Below, piece by piece: positions 11,095-22,265 of a DNA stretch of 64,000 bases. Source of the DNA: Salvelinus alpinus (Eukaryota; Chordata; Actinopteri; Salmoniformes; Salmonidae); the NCBI RefSeq assembly GCF_045679555.1, contig NC_092091.1:75846730-75910729 (forward strand). Reading direction: 5' to 3'. The position numbers and the translations under genes were made by a program. Positions within the stretch are counted from its first letter, which is position 1, and every line of letters starts with the position of its first letter. The notes beneath the pieces were generated by a model, which worked only from the letters and a program-made list of their open reading frames with translations, was not told the origin of the DNA and made no database searches.

Positions 11095-11857
11095 TTAGTG
11101 TATGTAAACTTCTGACCCACTGGAATTGTGATAAGTGAAATAATCTGTCTGTATACAATTGTTGGAAAAATTACTTGTGTCATGCACAAAGTAGATGTCC
11201 TAACCGACTTGCCAAAACTATAGTTTGTTGACAAGAAATTTGTGGAGTGGTTGAAAAATGAGTTTTAGTGACTCCAACCTAAGTGTATGTAAACTTCCGA
11301 CTTCAACTCTACGTGTTTATAGCGAGGTCCAACCATCTTTATGATAAAGGATGCAGTGGTGAGTGTCTGTCAGATGTTATGCCTTGAAGTGCACTATCAT
11401 CAATTGTGTCCAAGGGCGTCATAACACTGTTAGCTGCATTCATGTTTATAATATCACCATCAGCTCTAACAGGAATGAATGTAGACTGAATGATCTGTTT
11501 TCTACTATTTAATGAAATGCAAGCCCTATTCCTACAGCAGAAGCCCAAACTTAATTCTTCATTTCTTGACTAACTCGTCAACACGCTTTATAAAAGATAC
11601 CTTTTCATCAATCCAGATGACCAGATATTTATAGGCGGGGACACGATCAATAAGGACACCATCTGACGTACTTATGCACAAATCATCAGTTACATTATTA
11701 CATGATTAGGAAAATAACATGTACTTGGATTTACCAGCGTCTAGTACCAACTTCAGGTCAACTAAGGCTTTCTGCAAGGTAGTAAAAGCAGACTGAAGAG
11801 TCCGAGCCTGAGCTTCCGTAGGGGCAGTAGCATATACAACAGTGTCAACAGTGTTAA

Positions 11858-12780
11858 TATTGGGTCTGCAGTTTATGTACACACAGAGAGTGTAAACCAG
11901 CCAAATAGCTTCTCAAATTGTCCATATTTTGCAAGACAATTGTGATATAGGCCGGGACTCAAACCAATCGCGCTTGTAGACAATGCAGCTTTTAAAGGTA
12001 ATGGTACTACGTTCGCGGAGATGGTATTCAAGGTAAATGCTGCACATGTCGGCTCAATTGGAATATACATTTCAAAGTCAAGCGTGGTAAAGCATTTAAT
12101 GTATTGAATCCCGGCCATAATGTACTTGTTGTAAATAGACCTAGTGTCATTCTGTTTAAACTTCAGCGTGATATTTTATTGGCAGAGAGACCGACAATTT
12201 AGCTGGTTAATGTCGAAATAGACTGGCGCCAAACGTTTGCATGTGTTTCTCTTGAAATGATGAATGATTATTTTGGTTGAAAGTTACTATGAAGATTTTG
12301 TTGGGTTGATGAGATTAAATACATACTTAACAATGATCTTCCTGTCTCTCTGTCTTCTTTAAAGAGGATAATTATGTCTGTATATTTGTAATAAATAATA
12401 ACAATAATTATAATAACAAATACAATTACATATATATTATATTTCTCCATTAAATCAATGGTCAGTTCCAGCTATAATGGTGTCATGACATTTACATTGA
12501 ATACTTTTCCACTGACCACCATGTTGTGTAACTAGGGCCTGGAGTTTATCCTGACTTTTTGACCTGACCTTGTTTGGACAAAGTCAGGGCCTATCCATCC
12601 ATAACACATTCTACACAGCACTGCATATTCTCTTCAACCATACTAACATCACTTAGTGTTGTCATAACCAGTGGAAAACATTTGCATGTCAGGTGTGGTC
12701 CATTAAGCCAGGTGATGGGGAGCATTAGGTGTCTTGGTGGGGGTGGCTGAGGGTTTGGTTGTAGGGGAGAGAGCGAGGGA
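11858..12780. other. 3' flank of GPCR copy 2
   Basis: Resumes the duplicated GPCR flank after the nested insertions and aligns with 1372-2300 and 15652-16770. No gene is seen; it ends in a GA-rich tract at about 12765-12830. Confidence 0.7.
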
Positions 12781-13589
12781 GGGACGGAGGGCAGGAGGGA
12801 ACAAAAGTTAGAGAGAGAGAGAGATGTGTCCTCTCTGTTTGGAGGGAGGTTAAAAAGGTTAAGTTAAGGTTGAAGAACTCATTCTGAATGGTTAAGGTGA
12901 AAGTTAAAGCTTGAGATAGGGTTCAAATAAAAAAGTGTCCCCGACTGATCACGAGTCATGGGATTACGCTCATAACCCCCAACCAAAGCGTACTTGATGG
13001 TATTGCGCTCCATGTTGCCCCTAGTGGCCAGTTTAAAAGGCATTTCCCGACATCCTCAGGACATGGATAGGCATCCAATCTCCCTGTGGACACTGGACTG
13101 TATCAGGTGTCTCTGGGGAGGAGGTGACTGAATTGTTCCAATAATAGATTGCCTTTTGGGTAATGTAATTTTGTAAAAATGCATAATTTCTTTCACCTCA
13201 TTAAAACATTCCAAAATATGGAAAACACTTTTTTTTTCGAATCTCCAGAGAAAATGACTTTTAACAGTGTCAATTAAAGTAACAGTGTTGACCGTTGAAG
13301 GCAAGCTCAACAAAAATAATTGTACTTGTTATTTGCCTACAATCTGACACTCCCCTTCTCAGTACTCTGGTCGACTTCTAAAATGGATACCTATACCCTA
13401 TATTTATTTATTTTATTTTAGTTCAACTTTATTTAACTAGGGCTCTAGTCAAAAGTAGTGCACTTCATAAGGAATAGGGTACCATTGTAGATACACTGTG
13501 GTCTACATCAGCAGGTTGAGATGACACGACAAGCAGGTGTGGCAGGGCAGGGAAGAGATTTGGATATTTAGTGTGAGGTCATCAGTTCC
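12781..13589. other. No gene seen between GPCR copies 2 and 3
   Basis: Contains only short frames without recognisable domains. A half-copy of the palindromic miniature repeat (gtcaaaagtagtgcactt) lies at about 13445-13487. Confidence 0.5.
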
Positions 13590-13655
13590 AGCACCTGTGA
13601 CAGACACAACCCACCACACCTCAGAGGACAGAGACACTGCATCAATAGGCTACAG
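13590..13655 (+). other. Candidate 5' UTR exon of GPCR copy 3
   Basis: The segment ends with GGCTACAG followed by a good donor (GTGAGTTA). The matching acceptor, TTTACAG at 14550-14556, precedes the coding exon. The exon start is not visible. This is inferred from splice consensus only. Confidence 0.45.
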
Positions 13656-14599
13656 GTGAGTTAAATAGTTTCATTTGGATTTTTAAATTATAATTTTTCA
13701 TTTAGAATTTAATTTATCTCAACTGATATAGATTGATGTAGCTTGTGAGCAAAAATATTGTAATATTAGCAATTTATACAAATATATCGACATATTTTGA
13801 TATTACGTCATGTTTACAAAGTGATCATCTCTATTGATTATATGATCTACAAAGGATTGTAAGAGAGTATCTTTATTAATTTAGCTTCATTACGTTTTTT
13901 GTGTGCTTCATTGTTGACGGTACTCAGTGTTTTTAATACATTTTTCAACCAATGCAAAAATAATCTGTCATTACCAGAATAATACTGCATCAACACCGTT
14001 TTGCCATGGGTACAGAATGATTATAGTATGTGCATATACTGTATAAGATGAGTAAAGACTGCAATTACAGAGAGATAAATAGTTTACATGATCCTGTTTC
14101 TTGTAAAAATGTCCTCTGTTTCTGTATCTCTCTCTCTCTCCCTTTCTATCCCTCCCTCTCCCTCTCTCTTCCTCTCTCTTTCCCTCCTTACCCTCATCCT
14201 CTCTTTCTTTTGCTCTATTTTTTGGTGTGCTTTCTTGTGGTTCTAACTAGACTGCACACCTAGTTGACAGGATTCAGCGTTTCACATATGTTTTTCAAAC
14301 AGGGTAAAAAAAGTGTATTTACCAGAGTAATACCAAACACCCTATTAGACTGGTAACATAATTATTATATGTGCAAATATAATATGAATAAAGACTGATA
14401 TTATAGCGAGAGAAATACTTTGCATGAACCTGTTGTTTATATAACAATCCTCCTCTCCCTCGCTCTCTCTTCTATCTCTCCCCATCTCCCTCCTGCTCAC
14501 TCCCTCCCACTCTCCCCCTCTCTCTCTATCTCTCTCTTTAGCTCTTTCCTTTACAGATCTCAAGAACTTTCACACATTACAGTTACATACATCGTTGAG

Positions 14600-15454
14600 A
14601 TGAACTTAACTAAAGTCAATGATACGTCCACATCTCCTCCTGTCTCGCTCATTGATCCGGAAGAAAATGCTTTCCTTGTGGCATACTTATTCCCCTTTCT
14701 TACTGCTTCCTTTTCAATCAACATCGTCCTGGGTCTCCCCACCAATATCTACATTCTGTGGCTGATACTGACTGGAGCAGGAGGGACAATGTCCTCAGAG
14801 TTCTTCTCTCTCAACCTGACCGTGTCTGAGATCCTCTTCAGCCTCTTTAATGCCTTCAGCATGGCTGAACTCTACATCCAGTCTGAATTTATCGCAAAAG
14901 TTGCTGTTTTTTCCTATGGGTTTGTTTTCACTGGTCGTCCCCTGTTCCTGTCCTGTATCTGTGTGGAGCGCTACCTGGCGGTGGTCCACCCTGTGGTATT
15001 CCTGAAGTACAAACCTCTGAGATACAGGGTGGGGTGTTGTAGTGTTGTGTGGCTGATGGTTATTGGGTCCTGCTGTCTATATTTGTTTTCTAACTATAGA
15101 CCAGTGTTCTTCTACTCTATCTTTGTCCAATCACTGATCCATTTTTCTCTGATGTCATTCTGCTGCCTCTCAGTTCTCTGGGCTCTGAAACGTCCAGGGC
15201 CGGGGGATAGGGACAGGGAGGGGACAAACAGCATTAAGATGAAGGCCTTTAAGATCATTTTGATTATCCTGGTTTATGCTACTGTGTCTCAACTCCCAAT
15301 GGCATTGATGGCACAGACTAAAAGTTACATTCCCTACATAGACTTTTTTACAGGCATGGCCATTTGTATGTGCATTGTTATAATCTCTGGGTTTGTGCAG
15401 CCCCTCCTCTACCTCCACAGGGTTGGGAAACTGCCCTGTATCAGAAGTCTCTAA
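14600..15454 (+). CDS. Class A G-protein-coupled receptor (copy 3, intact)
   Basis: An intronless coding exon encodes 284 aa. It follows an acceptor (TTTACAG, ends 14556) and a CT-rich tract; the ATG at 14600 starts MNLTKVNDT with two N-glycosylation sequons. Seven hydrophobic segments are visible: TM1 about 27-55, TM2 68-90, TM3 100-122, TM4 143-163, TM5 169-195, TM6 217-240 and TM7 248-272. The ERY box is at 123-125, followed by LAVVHPVVFLKYKPLRYR. Departures from the family norm are E for D at 2.50 (TVSEIL), no CWxP in TM6, QPLLY for NPxxY and no obvious Cys pair joining TM3 to the second extracellular loop. The cytoplasmic tail is tiny. It resembles lineage-expanded fish orphan receptors; ligand unknown. 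Confidence 0.9.
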   Translation: MNLTKVNDTSTSPPVSLIDPEENAFLVAYLFPFLTASFSINIVLGLPTNIYILWLILTGAGGTMSSEFFSLNLTVSEILFSLFNAFSMAELYIQSEFIAKVAVFSYGFVFTGRPLFLSCICVERYLAVVHPVVFLKYKPLRYRVGCCSVVWLMVIGSCCLYLFSNYRPVFFYSIFVQSLIHFSLMSFCCLSVLWALKRPGPGDRDREGTNSIKMKAFKIILIILVYATVSQLPMALMAQTKSYIPYIDFFTGMAICMCIVIISGFVQPLLYLHRVGKLPCIRSL

Positions 15455-16770
15455 AACATGAAGTTCAATCTCTTCAACCATTAGTGCTTTAGAAAATGTA
15501 CAATATATATTTATGTTCTATGTTTTTTCATATTCATTTGTGATTGTTTTCCAATGCATGATGTTTGAATCTATTTCCAACATAATCAGTAGACTAGAAA
15601 GTGATGGTTTGATTCCCCGCCCTGTTGATTTTGTTTGGTAATATTGGGTCTGTAGTTTATATACTCACACAGAGTGTAAACCAGCCCAAACACTTCTCAA
15701 ATCTTCCATTTTTAGCAAGAAAATGTGGATATATAGGCCGGGATTCAATTCGATCGCACTTATAGACAATGCAGCTTTTGAAGTCAATGGTACTGCGTTC
15801 GCGGAGATGACATTGAAGGTAATCGCTGCACGTCGGCTCAATTTGAAATGACCAATGTCAAGCGTTTTATAGCGTGGTTTGCATTGAATCCTGGCTATAA
15901 TGTACTTGTTTGTAAAAAGACCTAATGTCTTTCTGTTTCAACTTTAGCGTGATATTTATTGGAAGAGAAACAGACAATTCAGCTGACTAAGGCAGAAACC
16001 GACTGGCACCAAACATGTGTCTTCTCTTGAAATGATAGATGGTGATTGTGCTCGAAAGTTACAATGTCGATATTGTTGGGGATGATGAGATGCAATAAAT
16101 ACTTATTAAGGATCTCCCTGACTGTCTGTCTTCTTTAAAGATGATACATAAAGGATATGTCTGTATATTTATGTAAAAAATAACTCATTATAATATCAAA
16201 CAAGGTAACGGTAAACATGTTGTCCCCCACGAATGAAGCAGTGCCCCCACAACAATTCAAGCTCAAACGAGACAGGAGATATCCTTGTTAAATTATAGCC
16301 ATTTAGACCTATAAGTTTAAGTAAATGACGGATCTCTATGGCTAGATGCATCTTTTAGCCAAGTTTCATAGAAATGACGCCAGTGCTGACTGAGATATCG
16401 CATGTGACTAACGGGAGGATGGAAAGAGACAGATCCATAGTCGCCTCCCTGATTTAATTGTGGGAGACAATACAATAATCAGATTTCAATATATTTATCC
16501 TAGAAATCAGTGGGCAGTTCCAGCTATAATGCACTAATCACCATATTTGGTAACTAGGTCCTGGAGTTTTTCCAGACCTTTTGACCTGACCTGGAGAAAC
16601 TCAGGGCCCTATCCATCCATAACGCATTCTACACAGCACGGCATATTCTCTTCAACCGTATTAAACATCCCTTAGTGTGATCATAACCAGTGGAAAACAT
16701 TTGCATATCAGGTGTGGTCCATTATGTGGGGTGATGGGCAGCATCAGTTTACAGACGGGAGCAACATAAG
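15455..16770. other. 3' UTR and flank of GPCR copy 3
   Basis: Uninterrupted version of the flank shared by all three copies, followed by a GA-rich tract at about 16797-16865. A stretch at about 16210-16460 is absent from the others by eye. No further gene is seen. Confidence 0.65.
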
Positions 16771-16960
16771 TGACTTGGTGGGGGTGGCTGAGGGTGTGGT
16801 TGTAGGGGAGGGAGGGAGAGAGAGAAGGAGAGAGAGAGGGAGGGAGGTAGGAAGGAAGGAAGGGTCAGACATGTGTCCTCTCTGTTGGGCCAAAAACATG
16901 ACCTTACTGGATGCAATATTTTCACCTTCACCTCCATGTTTTTATCATCCACAGTCAGTC

Positions 16961-17193
16961 ATTCCAATCCAGTAGTCATCATCAGAGCAGCAAACTAGAA
17001 CACAATAAATCTGCCAGGAACCAGCAGCTTCCATCACTCTGTTACACTCTTCAAAAGCCTCATAGGTGCAAAGAGAGTTTGCAGTGACACAGATTATGCC
17101 ATTAAGTTTGACATGGTCCTTGGGAAACTCATAGATGAGCATACATCTGATTTTCTAGTTTGCTGCTATGATGATGATTGGATTGGAATTGCC
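16961..17193. repeat. Inverted repeat, about 34-bp arms, 160-bp loop
   Basis: The left arm (16961-16995) contains attccaatccagtagtcatc and gagcagcaaac. The right arm (17158-17193) contains gtttgctgct and gatgattggattggaatt, the reverse complement with a few mismatches. It would let the strand fold back and may be a remnant of a mobile element. Confidence 0.7.
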
Positions 17194-17391
17194 GATGCTG
17201 TGGATTATATTAAACATGGACGTAAGGTTGAAATTCATTCTTCCCAAGTTATCCAGCAAGATCCTATTCTTGGCCAAACAGAGAGGACACATGTTGTGTA
17301 CCAAAAACAAGCATCTTCTGCACAATCAAGGAACCAACCACTGCAACTGGTCACCAATATGATTTGGGGTGTAGCAACATCACCACAATAG
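17113..17391 (+). other. Unidentified 92-codon open frame, probably a fossil fragment
   Basis: The translation (for example FLVCCYDDDWIGIADAVDY) looks protein-like, and it overlaps the right arm of the inverted repeat. I recognise no family and see no splice or start context. It may be a remnant of a transposon-encoded protein. Confidence 0.3.
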
Positions 17392-18047
17392 AAGATGCAA
17401 TGAAGAAAGAAAGTGAAAGAATGAAATGAAGAATGAGTAGCCCTCAAAGCACTTTATAGTTTACTTTGGGCAAATACATTGTTCTAATTTTAACTATTCA
17501 CTCTGCATTTATAAATGATTATCATTTGAAGGTTCAGCCTTGAATTAACATTGAGTGGGGGTTCTTCACACCTTTTTCAACTAATAGTAGGAACAGCACC
17601 AGAACATGGTAATATTATGTTGTATGATGGTACATAAACTTAGAAACTTCAATGACTGATTTCTCTGAACAGGTGGAAATAACCATCACCAAATGCACAG
17701 AGGATGCATAAAATAGTATGAAGACACAATACTACTAGCCACAGCTTTGTACTACTTCTCAGACATAAAGAATTAATCAGGTATACTGGCCGTTGGGGTG
17801 GGCTCGGTGTGGGGTTTTGGGGGTTCCGTGGGTGGCTTTTTACCGTTAATTTGGATTCCTCACATTTTAATCACTGTTAAGAAGAGGTTTGGTCCAAATC
17901 TGATGTAGGGTACTATGTTTATTGAATATTACAGGAATCCTATAAATTGAAATGGCCAATTTGGGTGCAATCAATTCACTTCATTTGTCTTTCAACAAAA
18001 CAATGTTGCAGGAATGCTTATCTTATCTGTTTATAACTACAGCAACT
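17392..18047. other. No gene seen
   Basis: AT-rich intergenic DNA with a short G-rich segment (about 17790-17840). No feature can be supported. Confidence 0.5.
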
Positions 18048-19631
18048 ACAGTGCTGTGAAAAAGTACTTGCCACCTTCCTGATTTCTTATTTGTTTGCAC
18101 ATTTGTCATACTTACATGTTTCAGATCATCAAGCAAATGTTTATATTACACTAAGATAACCCAAGTAAACACAAAATGCAGTTTTTAAGTAATACTTGTA
18201 TTTATTAAGGGAAAAAAGCTATCTGAACCTTCATGGCCCTATTTGACAAAGTAATTCCCCCCCCCTCCCCCCTTGTTAAATCCTGAATTTACTGTGGTTA
18301 ATCACATTTTTTGGAAAGCTGAGTTCAATTTCACTAGCCACACCCAGGCCTGATTACTGCCAGAGCTGTTGAATCAAGAAATCACTTAAATAGAACCTGT
18401 CTGACAAAGTGAAGTAGGCCAAAAGATCTCAAAAAGCAAGACATCATGCCGCGATCCAAAGAAATTCAAGAACAGATGAGAAACAAAGTAATTGACATCT
18501 ATCAGTCTGGAAAGGGTTACAAAGCCATTTCTAAAGCTTTGGGACTCCAGCGAACCACGGTGAGAACCATTATCCCAAATGGAGAACATGTTGAACAGTG
18601 GTGAACCTTCCCAGGAGTGGCCGGCCTACCAAAATTATCCCAAGAGCGCAGCGACGACTCATCCAAGAGGTCACAAAAGAACCCACAACAACATCTAAAG
18701 AACTGCAGGCCTCACTTGCCTCAGTTAAGGTCAGCGTTCATTACTCAACCATAAGAAAGAGACTGGGGAAAAATGGCATCCATGGTAGAGTTCCAAGGTG
18801 AAAACCACTGCTGACCAAAAAGAACATAAAGGCTCATCTCACTTTTGGCAAAAAACATCTTGTTGATCCCCAAAACTTTTGGGAAAATATTCTGTGGACT
18901 GACGAAACAAAAGTTGAACTTTTTGGAAGGTGTGCGTCCTGTTACATCTGGCGTAAAAGTAACACCGAATTTCAGAAAAAGAACCTCATACCAACAGTCA
19001 AATATGGTGGTGGTAGTGTGATGTTCTGGGGCTGCTTTGCTGCTTTAGGACCTGGACGACTTGCTGTGATTGATGGAACCATGAATTCTGCTCTCTACCA
19101 AAAATCCTGAAGGAGAATGTCCGGCCATCAGCTCGTGACCTCAAGCTGAAGCGCACTTTGGTTCTGCAGCAGGACAATGATCCAAAACAAACCAGCAAGT
19201 CCACCTCTGTCCGGTCTTGAATCCAATTGAGATGCTGTGGCGTGACCTTAAAAAGGTGGTTCATGCTCGAAAACCCTCCAATGTGGCTGAATGAAAACAA
19301 TTCTGCTTAGAGTGGGCCAAAATTCCTCCACAGCGATGTGAAAGACTCATTGCCAGTTATCGCAAATGCTTGATTGCAGCTGTTGATGTTGAGGGTGGCA
19401 CAACCAGTTATTAGGTTTAGGGGGCAATTACTTTTTCACATAGGGCCATGAAGGTCCGGATAGCTTTTTTTCTTTAATAAATAAAATCATCATTTAAACT
19501 GCATTTTGTGTTTACTTGGGTTATCTTTGTGTAATATTTACATTTGTTTGATGATCTGAAACATTTAAGTGTGACAAATGTGCAAAAAAATAAGTAATCA
19601 GGAAGGGGGCAAATACTTTTTCACAGCACTG
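18048..19631 (+). mobile_element. Tc1-like transposon with CAGTGCTGTGAAAAAG ends
   Basis: The left end CAGTGCTGTGAAAAAGTA and the right end (tactttttcacagcactg) are inverted copies flanked by TA. The first and last about 200 bp are imperfect inverted repeats of each other (for example aaacacaaaatgcagttt near 18170 and aaactgcattttgtgttt near 19497). The element is 1,584 bp long with one decayed transposase. Confidence 0.93.
18446..19414 (+). pseudogene. Tc1 transposase, decayed
   Basis: It begins MPRSKEIQEQMRNKVIDIY with SGKGYKAISKALGL, the helix-turn-helix region. Next come GRPTKIIPRAQRRLIQEV, the catalytic start LWTDETKVELF, and a C-terminus ending GGTTSY then stop at 19414. The frames shift several times, and the second catalytic D region (QQDNDPKQTS) is followed by a deletion. 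It is not functional. Confidence 0.9.
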
Positions 19632-19700
19632 TATTTCAGAACGACGAGAGCGTGGGTGTCGAAATCCTCTTCTTGTGCTTTTTGACGTGGAAAACCCTCT

Positions 19701-19860
19701 AAAGGGCAGAAGGTAGCCCAGCGGTTAAGAGCGTTAGGCCAATAACTGAAAGGATGCTGGTTTGAATCCCCAAGCTGAATAAGTAAAACATCTGTTGATG
19801 TGCCCTTGAGCAAGGCACTTAACCCTAGTTGCTATGAGTGTCAACTAAAATGTTGTAATT
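19701..19860 (+). mobile_element. HpaI-type tRNA-derived SINE, 3' truncated or diverged
   Basis: The head reads gaaggtagcccagcggttaa (A box) and gctggtttgaatcccc (B box). The body is gagcaaggcacttaaccc, as in salmonid HpaI SINEs. The usual LINE-like tail is not clear. Confidence 0.75.
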
Positions 19861-20099
19861 GTTAAAGTATTGGGCTAATCCAGATTAGTCTAATTACGCC
19901 GACAAACAGGCAGCACAGTTTGTAAATGGCAGATGACAAAGAAAACTTTTGCTGCCAACCAGTGCAATGAACCATTGGATGTTTGCGCTAACAGCACCTG
20001 TTTTTGCAGTGTCATGGCATTTCCATAGCCTTGTCAACAGACAGGGTGAGGTGACATTTGAAGAGCCAGGGACAGAGAGGGGAGGCAGTAGGCAAATGC

Positions 20100-20250
20100 A
20101 GGTAGTTGCAAATGCTCAGCGGCAGGTAGCCATCGGTTGGAAGACGGACAGAAACCAGAGGGTCATTGGTTCAAATCCCAATCTATTTCCTGCCGTTATG
20201 CCCGGGGAAAAAGGCAATTAATGCCTAAATTGCTTCAGTGTGGGTCACAG
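20100..20250 (+). mobile_element. Diverged SINE-like sequence
   Basis: ggcaggtagcc, a B-box-like ggttcaaatccca and aaggcaattaatgcc follow the HpaI SINE order but are heavily diverged. Confidence 0.5.
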
Positions 20251-20429
20251 CCAGGTCTGTGTGTTTGTCAGGGGGCTGGGTTAAAAGCAAAATACATTCC
20301 TGTGACCTTAAAAGAAAATACACATGATGTGAATCTTTGTCAATGTAACGTTTTCCTAGATTTCTGAAAATTATACATACGTGTATAAAGTAACCACATA
20401 ATCTCCAACCTTTTTTAACCTGTCTCTCC

Positions 20430-22265
20430 TTTCTGGGGAGGATCCCATTGCTTGGAATGCAGCCACAGTTCGTCCATTATTTAAAGGGGGAGATCAAGCT
20501 GATCCTAACCGTTATAGGCCTATTTCTATTTTGCCCTATTTATCAAAAGTGTTGGAAAAACTTGTCAATAATCAACTGACTGGCTTTCTTGATGTCTATA
20601 GTATTCTCTTGGGTATGCAATCTGGTTTCCGCTCAGGTTATGGATATGTCACTGCAACCTTAAAGGTCCTCAATGATGTCACCATTGCCCTTGATTCTAA
20701 GCAATATTGTGCTGCTATTTTTATTGACTTGGCCAAAGCTTTTGATACGGTAGACCATTCAATTCTTGTGGGCCAGCTAAGGAGTATTGGTGTCTCTGAG
20801 GGGTCTCTGGCCTGGTTTGCTAACTACCTCTCTCAAAGAGTGCAGTGTATAAAGACAGAAAGGCAGTGGCTGAGACAGCAGATTGTCACCAAGGGAGTAC
20901 CCCAAGGCTCAATCCTAGGCCCCACGCTCTTCTCAATTTACATCAACAACATAACGCAGGCAGTAGGAAGCTCTCTCATCCATTTATATGCAGATGATAC
21001 AGTCTTATACTCAGCTTCCCCCTCCCCGGATTTTGTGTTAATTGCTCTACAACAAAGCTTTCTTAGTGTCCAACAAGCTTTCTCTACCCTTAACCTTGTT
21101 CTGAACACCTCCAAAACAAAGGTAATGTGGATTCGTAAACATTTATGAACATACAAGTATCTTATATCGGTTAAAAGCTTAAATTATTCTTAATCTAACT
21201 GCATTGTCCGATTTACAATAGGCTGTACAGCGAAAGCACACCATGCGATTGTTTGAGGATGGCGCCCCACATCAACATATTTTTCAACCAGCACAGGCTT
21301 CATAAAATCACAAATAGCGATTAAATAATCAATTACTTTTTGAAAATGTTCCATTTTGTTAGATAAAATCCTTCTTTATATTCAAAAAAGTCTGTTTAGT
21401 TGGCGTCATCGATTTGAGTAATCCACTCATTCATCATGCGGACAAAGGAATCCAAAAAGCTACCGCTAAACTTTATTAAAACAAGTCAAACTACATTTCT
21501 ATTTAAACCTCAGGTACCCTAAAATGTAATTAAACTATAATATTTAATACGGAAAGAAGTATGTTCAATAGAAAAGTAAAATTAGCAAGTGCACGTCCTC
21601 TTCGTCATTGGAGATCTATAGGACACATCACTGCACTCTATACTCCTCCGTATACCCGTCACAAGACCCACTGGTTGATGCTTATTTATAAAACCCTCTT
21701 ATGCCTCACTCCTCTCTATCTGAGATATCTACTGTATCCCTCATCTTCCACATTCAAGTTCTGCCAGTCACATTATGTTAAAGGTCCCCAAAGCACACAC
21801 ATCCCTGGGTTGCTCCTCTTTTCAGTTCGCTGCAGCTAGCGACTGAAACGAGCTGCAACAAACACTCAAACTGGACAGTTTAATCTCAATATCTTCATTC
21901 AAAGACTCAATCATGGACACTCTTACTGACAGTTGTGGCTGCTTTGTGTGATGTATTGTTGTCTCTACCTTCTTGACCTTTGTGCTGTTGACTGTGCCCA
22001 ATAATGTTTGTACCATGTTTTGTGCTACCATTTTGTTGTTATGTTGTGTTGCTACCATGTTGTGTGTCATGTGTTGCTGCCTTGCTATGTTGTCTTAGGT
22101 CTCTCTTTGTGTGGTGTTGCGTTGTCTCGTTGTGATGTGTGTTTTGACCTATATTAATATTGTATTTATTATTATTTAATCCAAGTCCACGCAGAGGCCT
22201 TTTGGTAGGCCGTCATTGTAAGTAAGAATTTGTTCTTAACTGATTTGCCTAGTTAAGTAAATGTT
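20430..22265 (+). mobile_element. RSg-1-like LINE with an internal insertion
   Basis: An RT region (20470-21148) is followed by about 410 bp of unrelated repeat (about 21150-21560). The LINE C-terminus (HWLMLIYKTLLCLTPLYL near 21670-21725) then resumes, with a 3' UTR ending in a tail (gtaggccgtcattgtaagta, about 22207). This tail is the same as that of the HpaI-type SINEs at 45609 and 47986. Sharing of this tail between salmonid SINEs and the RSg-1 LINE is established knowledge. The copy lacks the 5' endonuclease part. Confidence 0.8.
20470..21148 (+). pseudogene. LINE reverse transcriptase fragment
   Basis: The RT domain contains NRYRPISILPYLSKVLEKL, IFIDLAKAFDTVDHS, GVPQGSILGPTLFSIYIN and the catalytic LYADDTVLYS. 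It ends LNTSKTKVMW, where an unrelated insertion interrupts it. The part shown is open; the element as a whole is truncated. Confidence 0.88.

Larger units (their letters stand above)
9197..11309 (-). mobile_element. Sleeping-Beauty-like Tc1 transposon
   Basis: The left end reads CAGTTGAAGTCAGAAGTTTA and the right end is its inverse (acttccgacttcaact). Both are flanked by TA, the Tc1/mariner target. Internal direct repeats of gaagtttaca type are present near both ends, as in salmonid Tc1 elements. The transposase (9418-10403, minus) is decayed. A 518-bp SINE is inserted at 10577-11094. Confidence 0.93.
8795..11857 (-). mobile_element. Non-LTR retrotransposon fragment, split by a Tc1 element
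   Basis: The GPCR flank breaks at about 8795 and resumes at about 11858. The left part (8795-9194) on the minus strand carries a LINE C-terminus (MWNNLQ preceded by FSYQAP) and a tail near ttatttaacc. The right part (11312-11857) reads YKYLVIWIDEKVSF near 11600-11640, the motif that follows the RT domain. Polarity is consistent for one minus-strand LINE, with 3' end at 8795. A Tc1 element (9197-11309) splits it. It is 5' truncated and decayed. Confidence 0.75.

Noticed and set aside
10560-11234. 224-codon minus-strand frame and overlapping plus-strand frames
   Set aside because: They lie in the 520-bp SINE and the Tc1 arm; SINE bodies are GC-rich and often open by chance.
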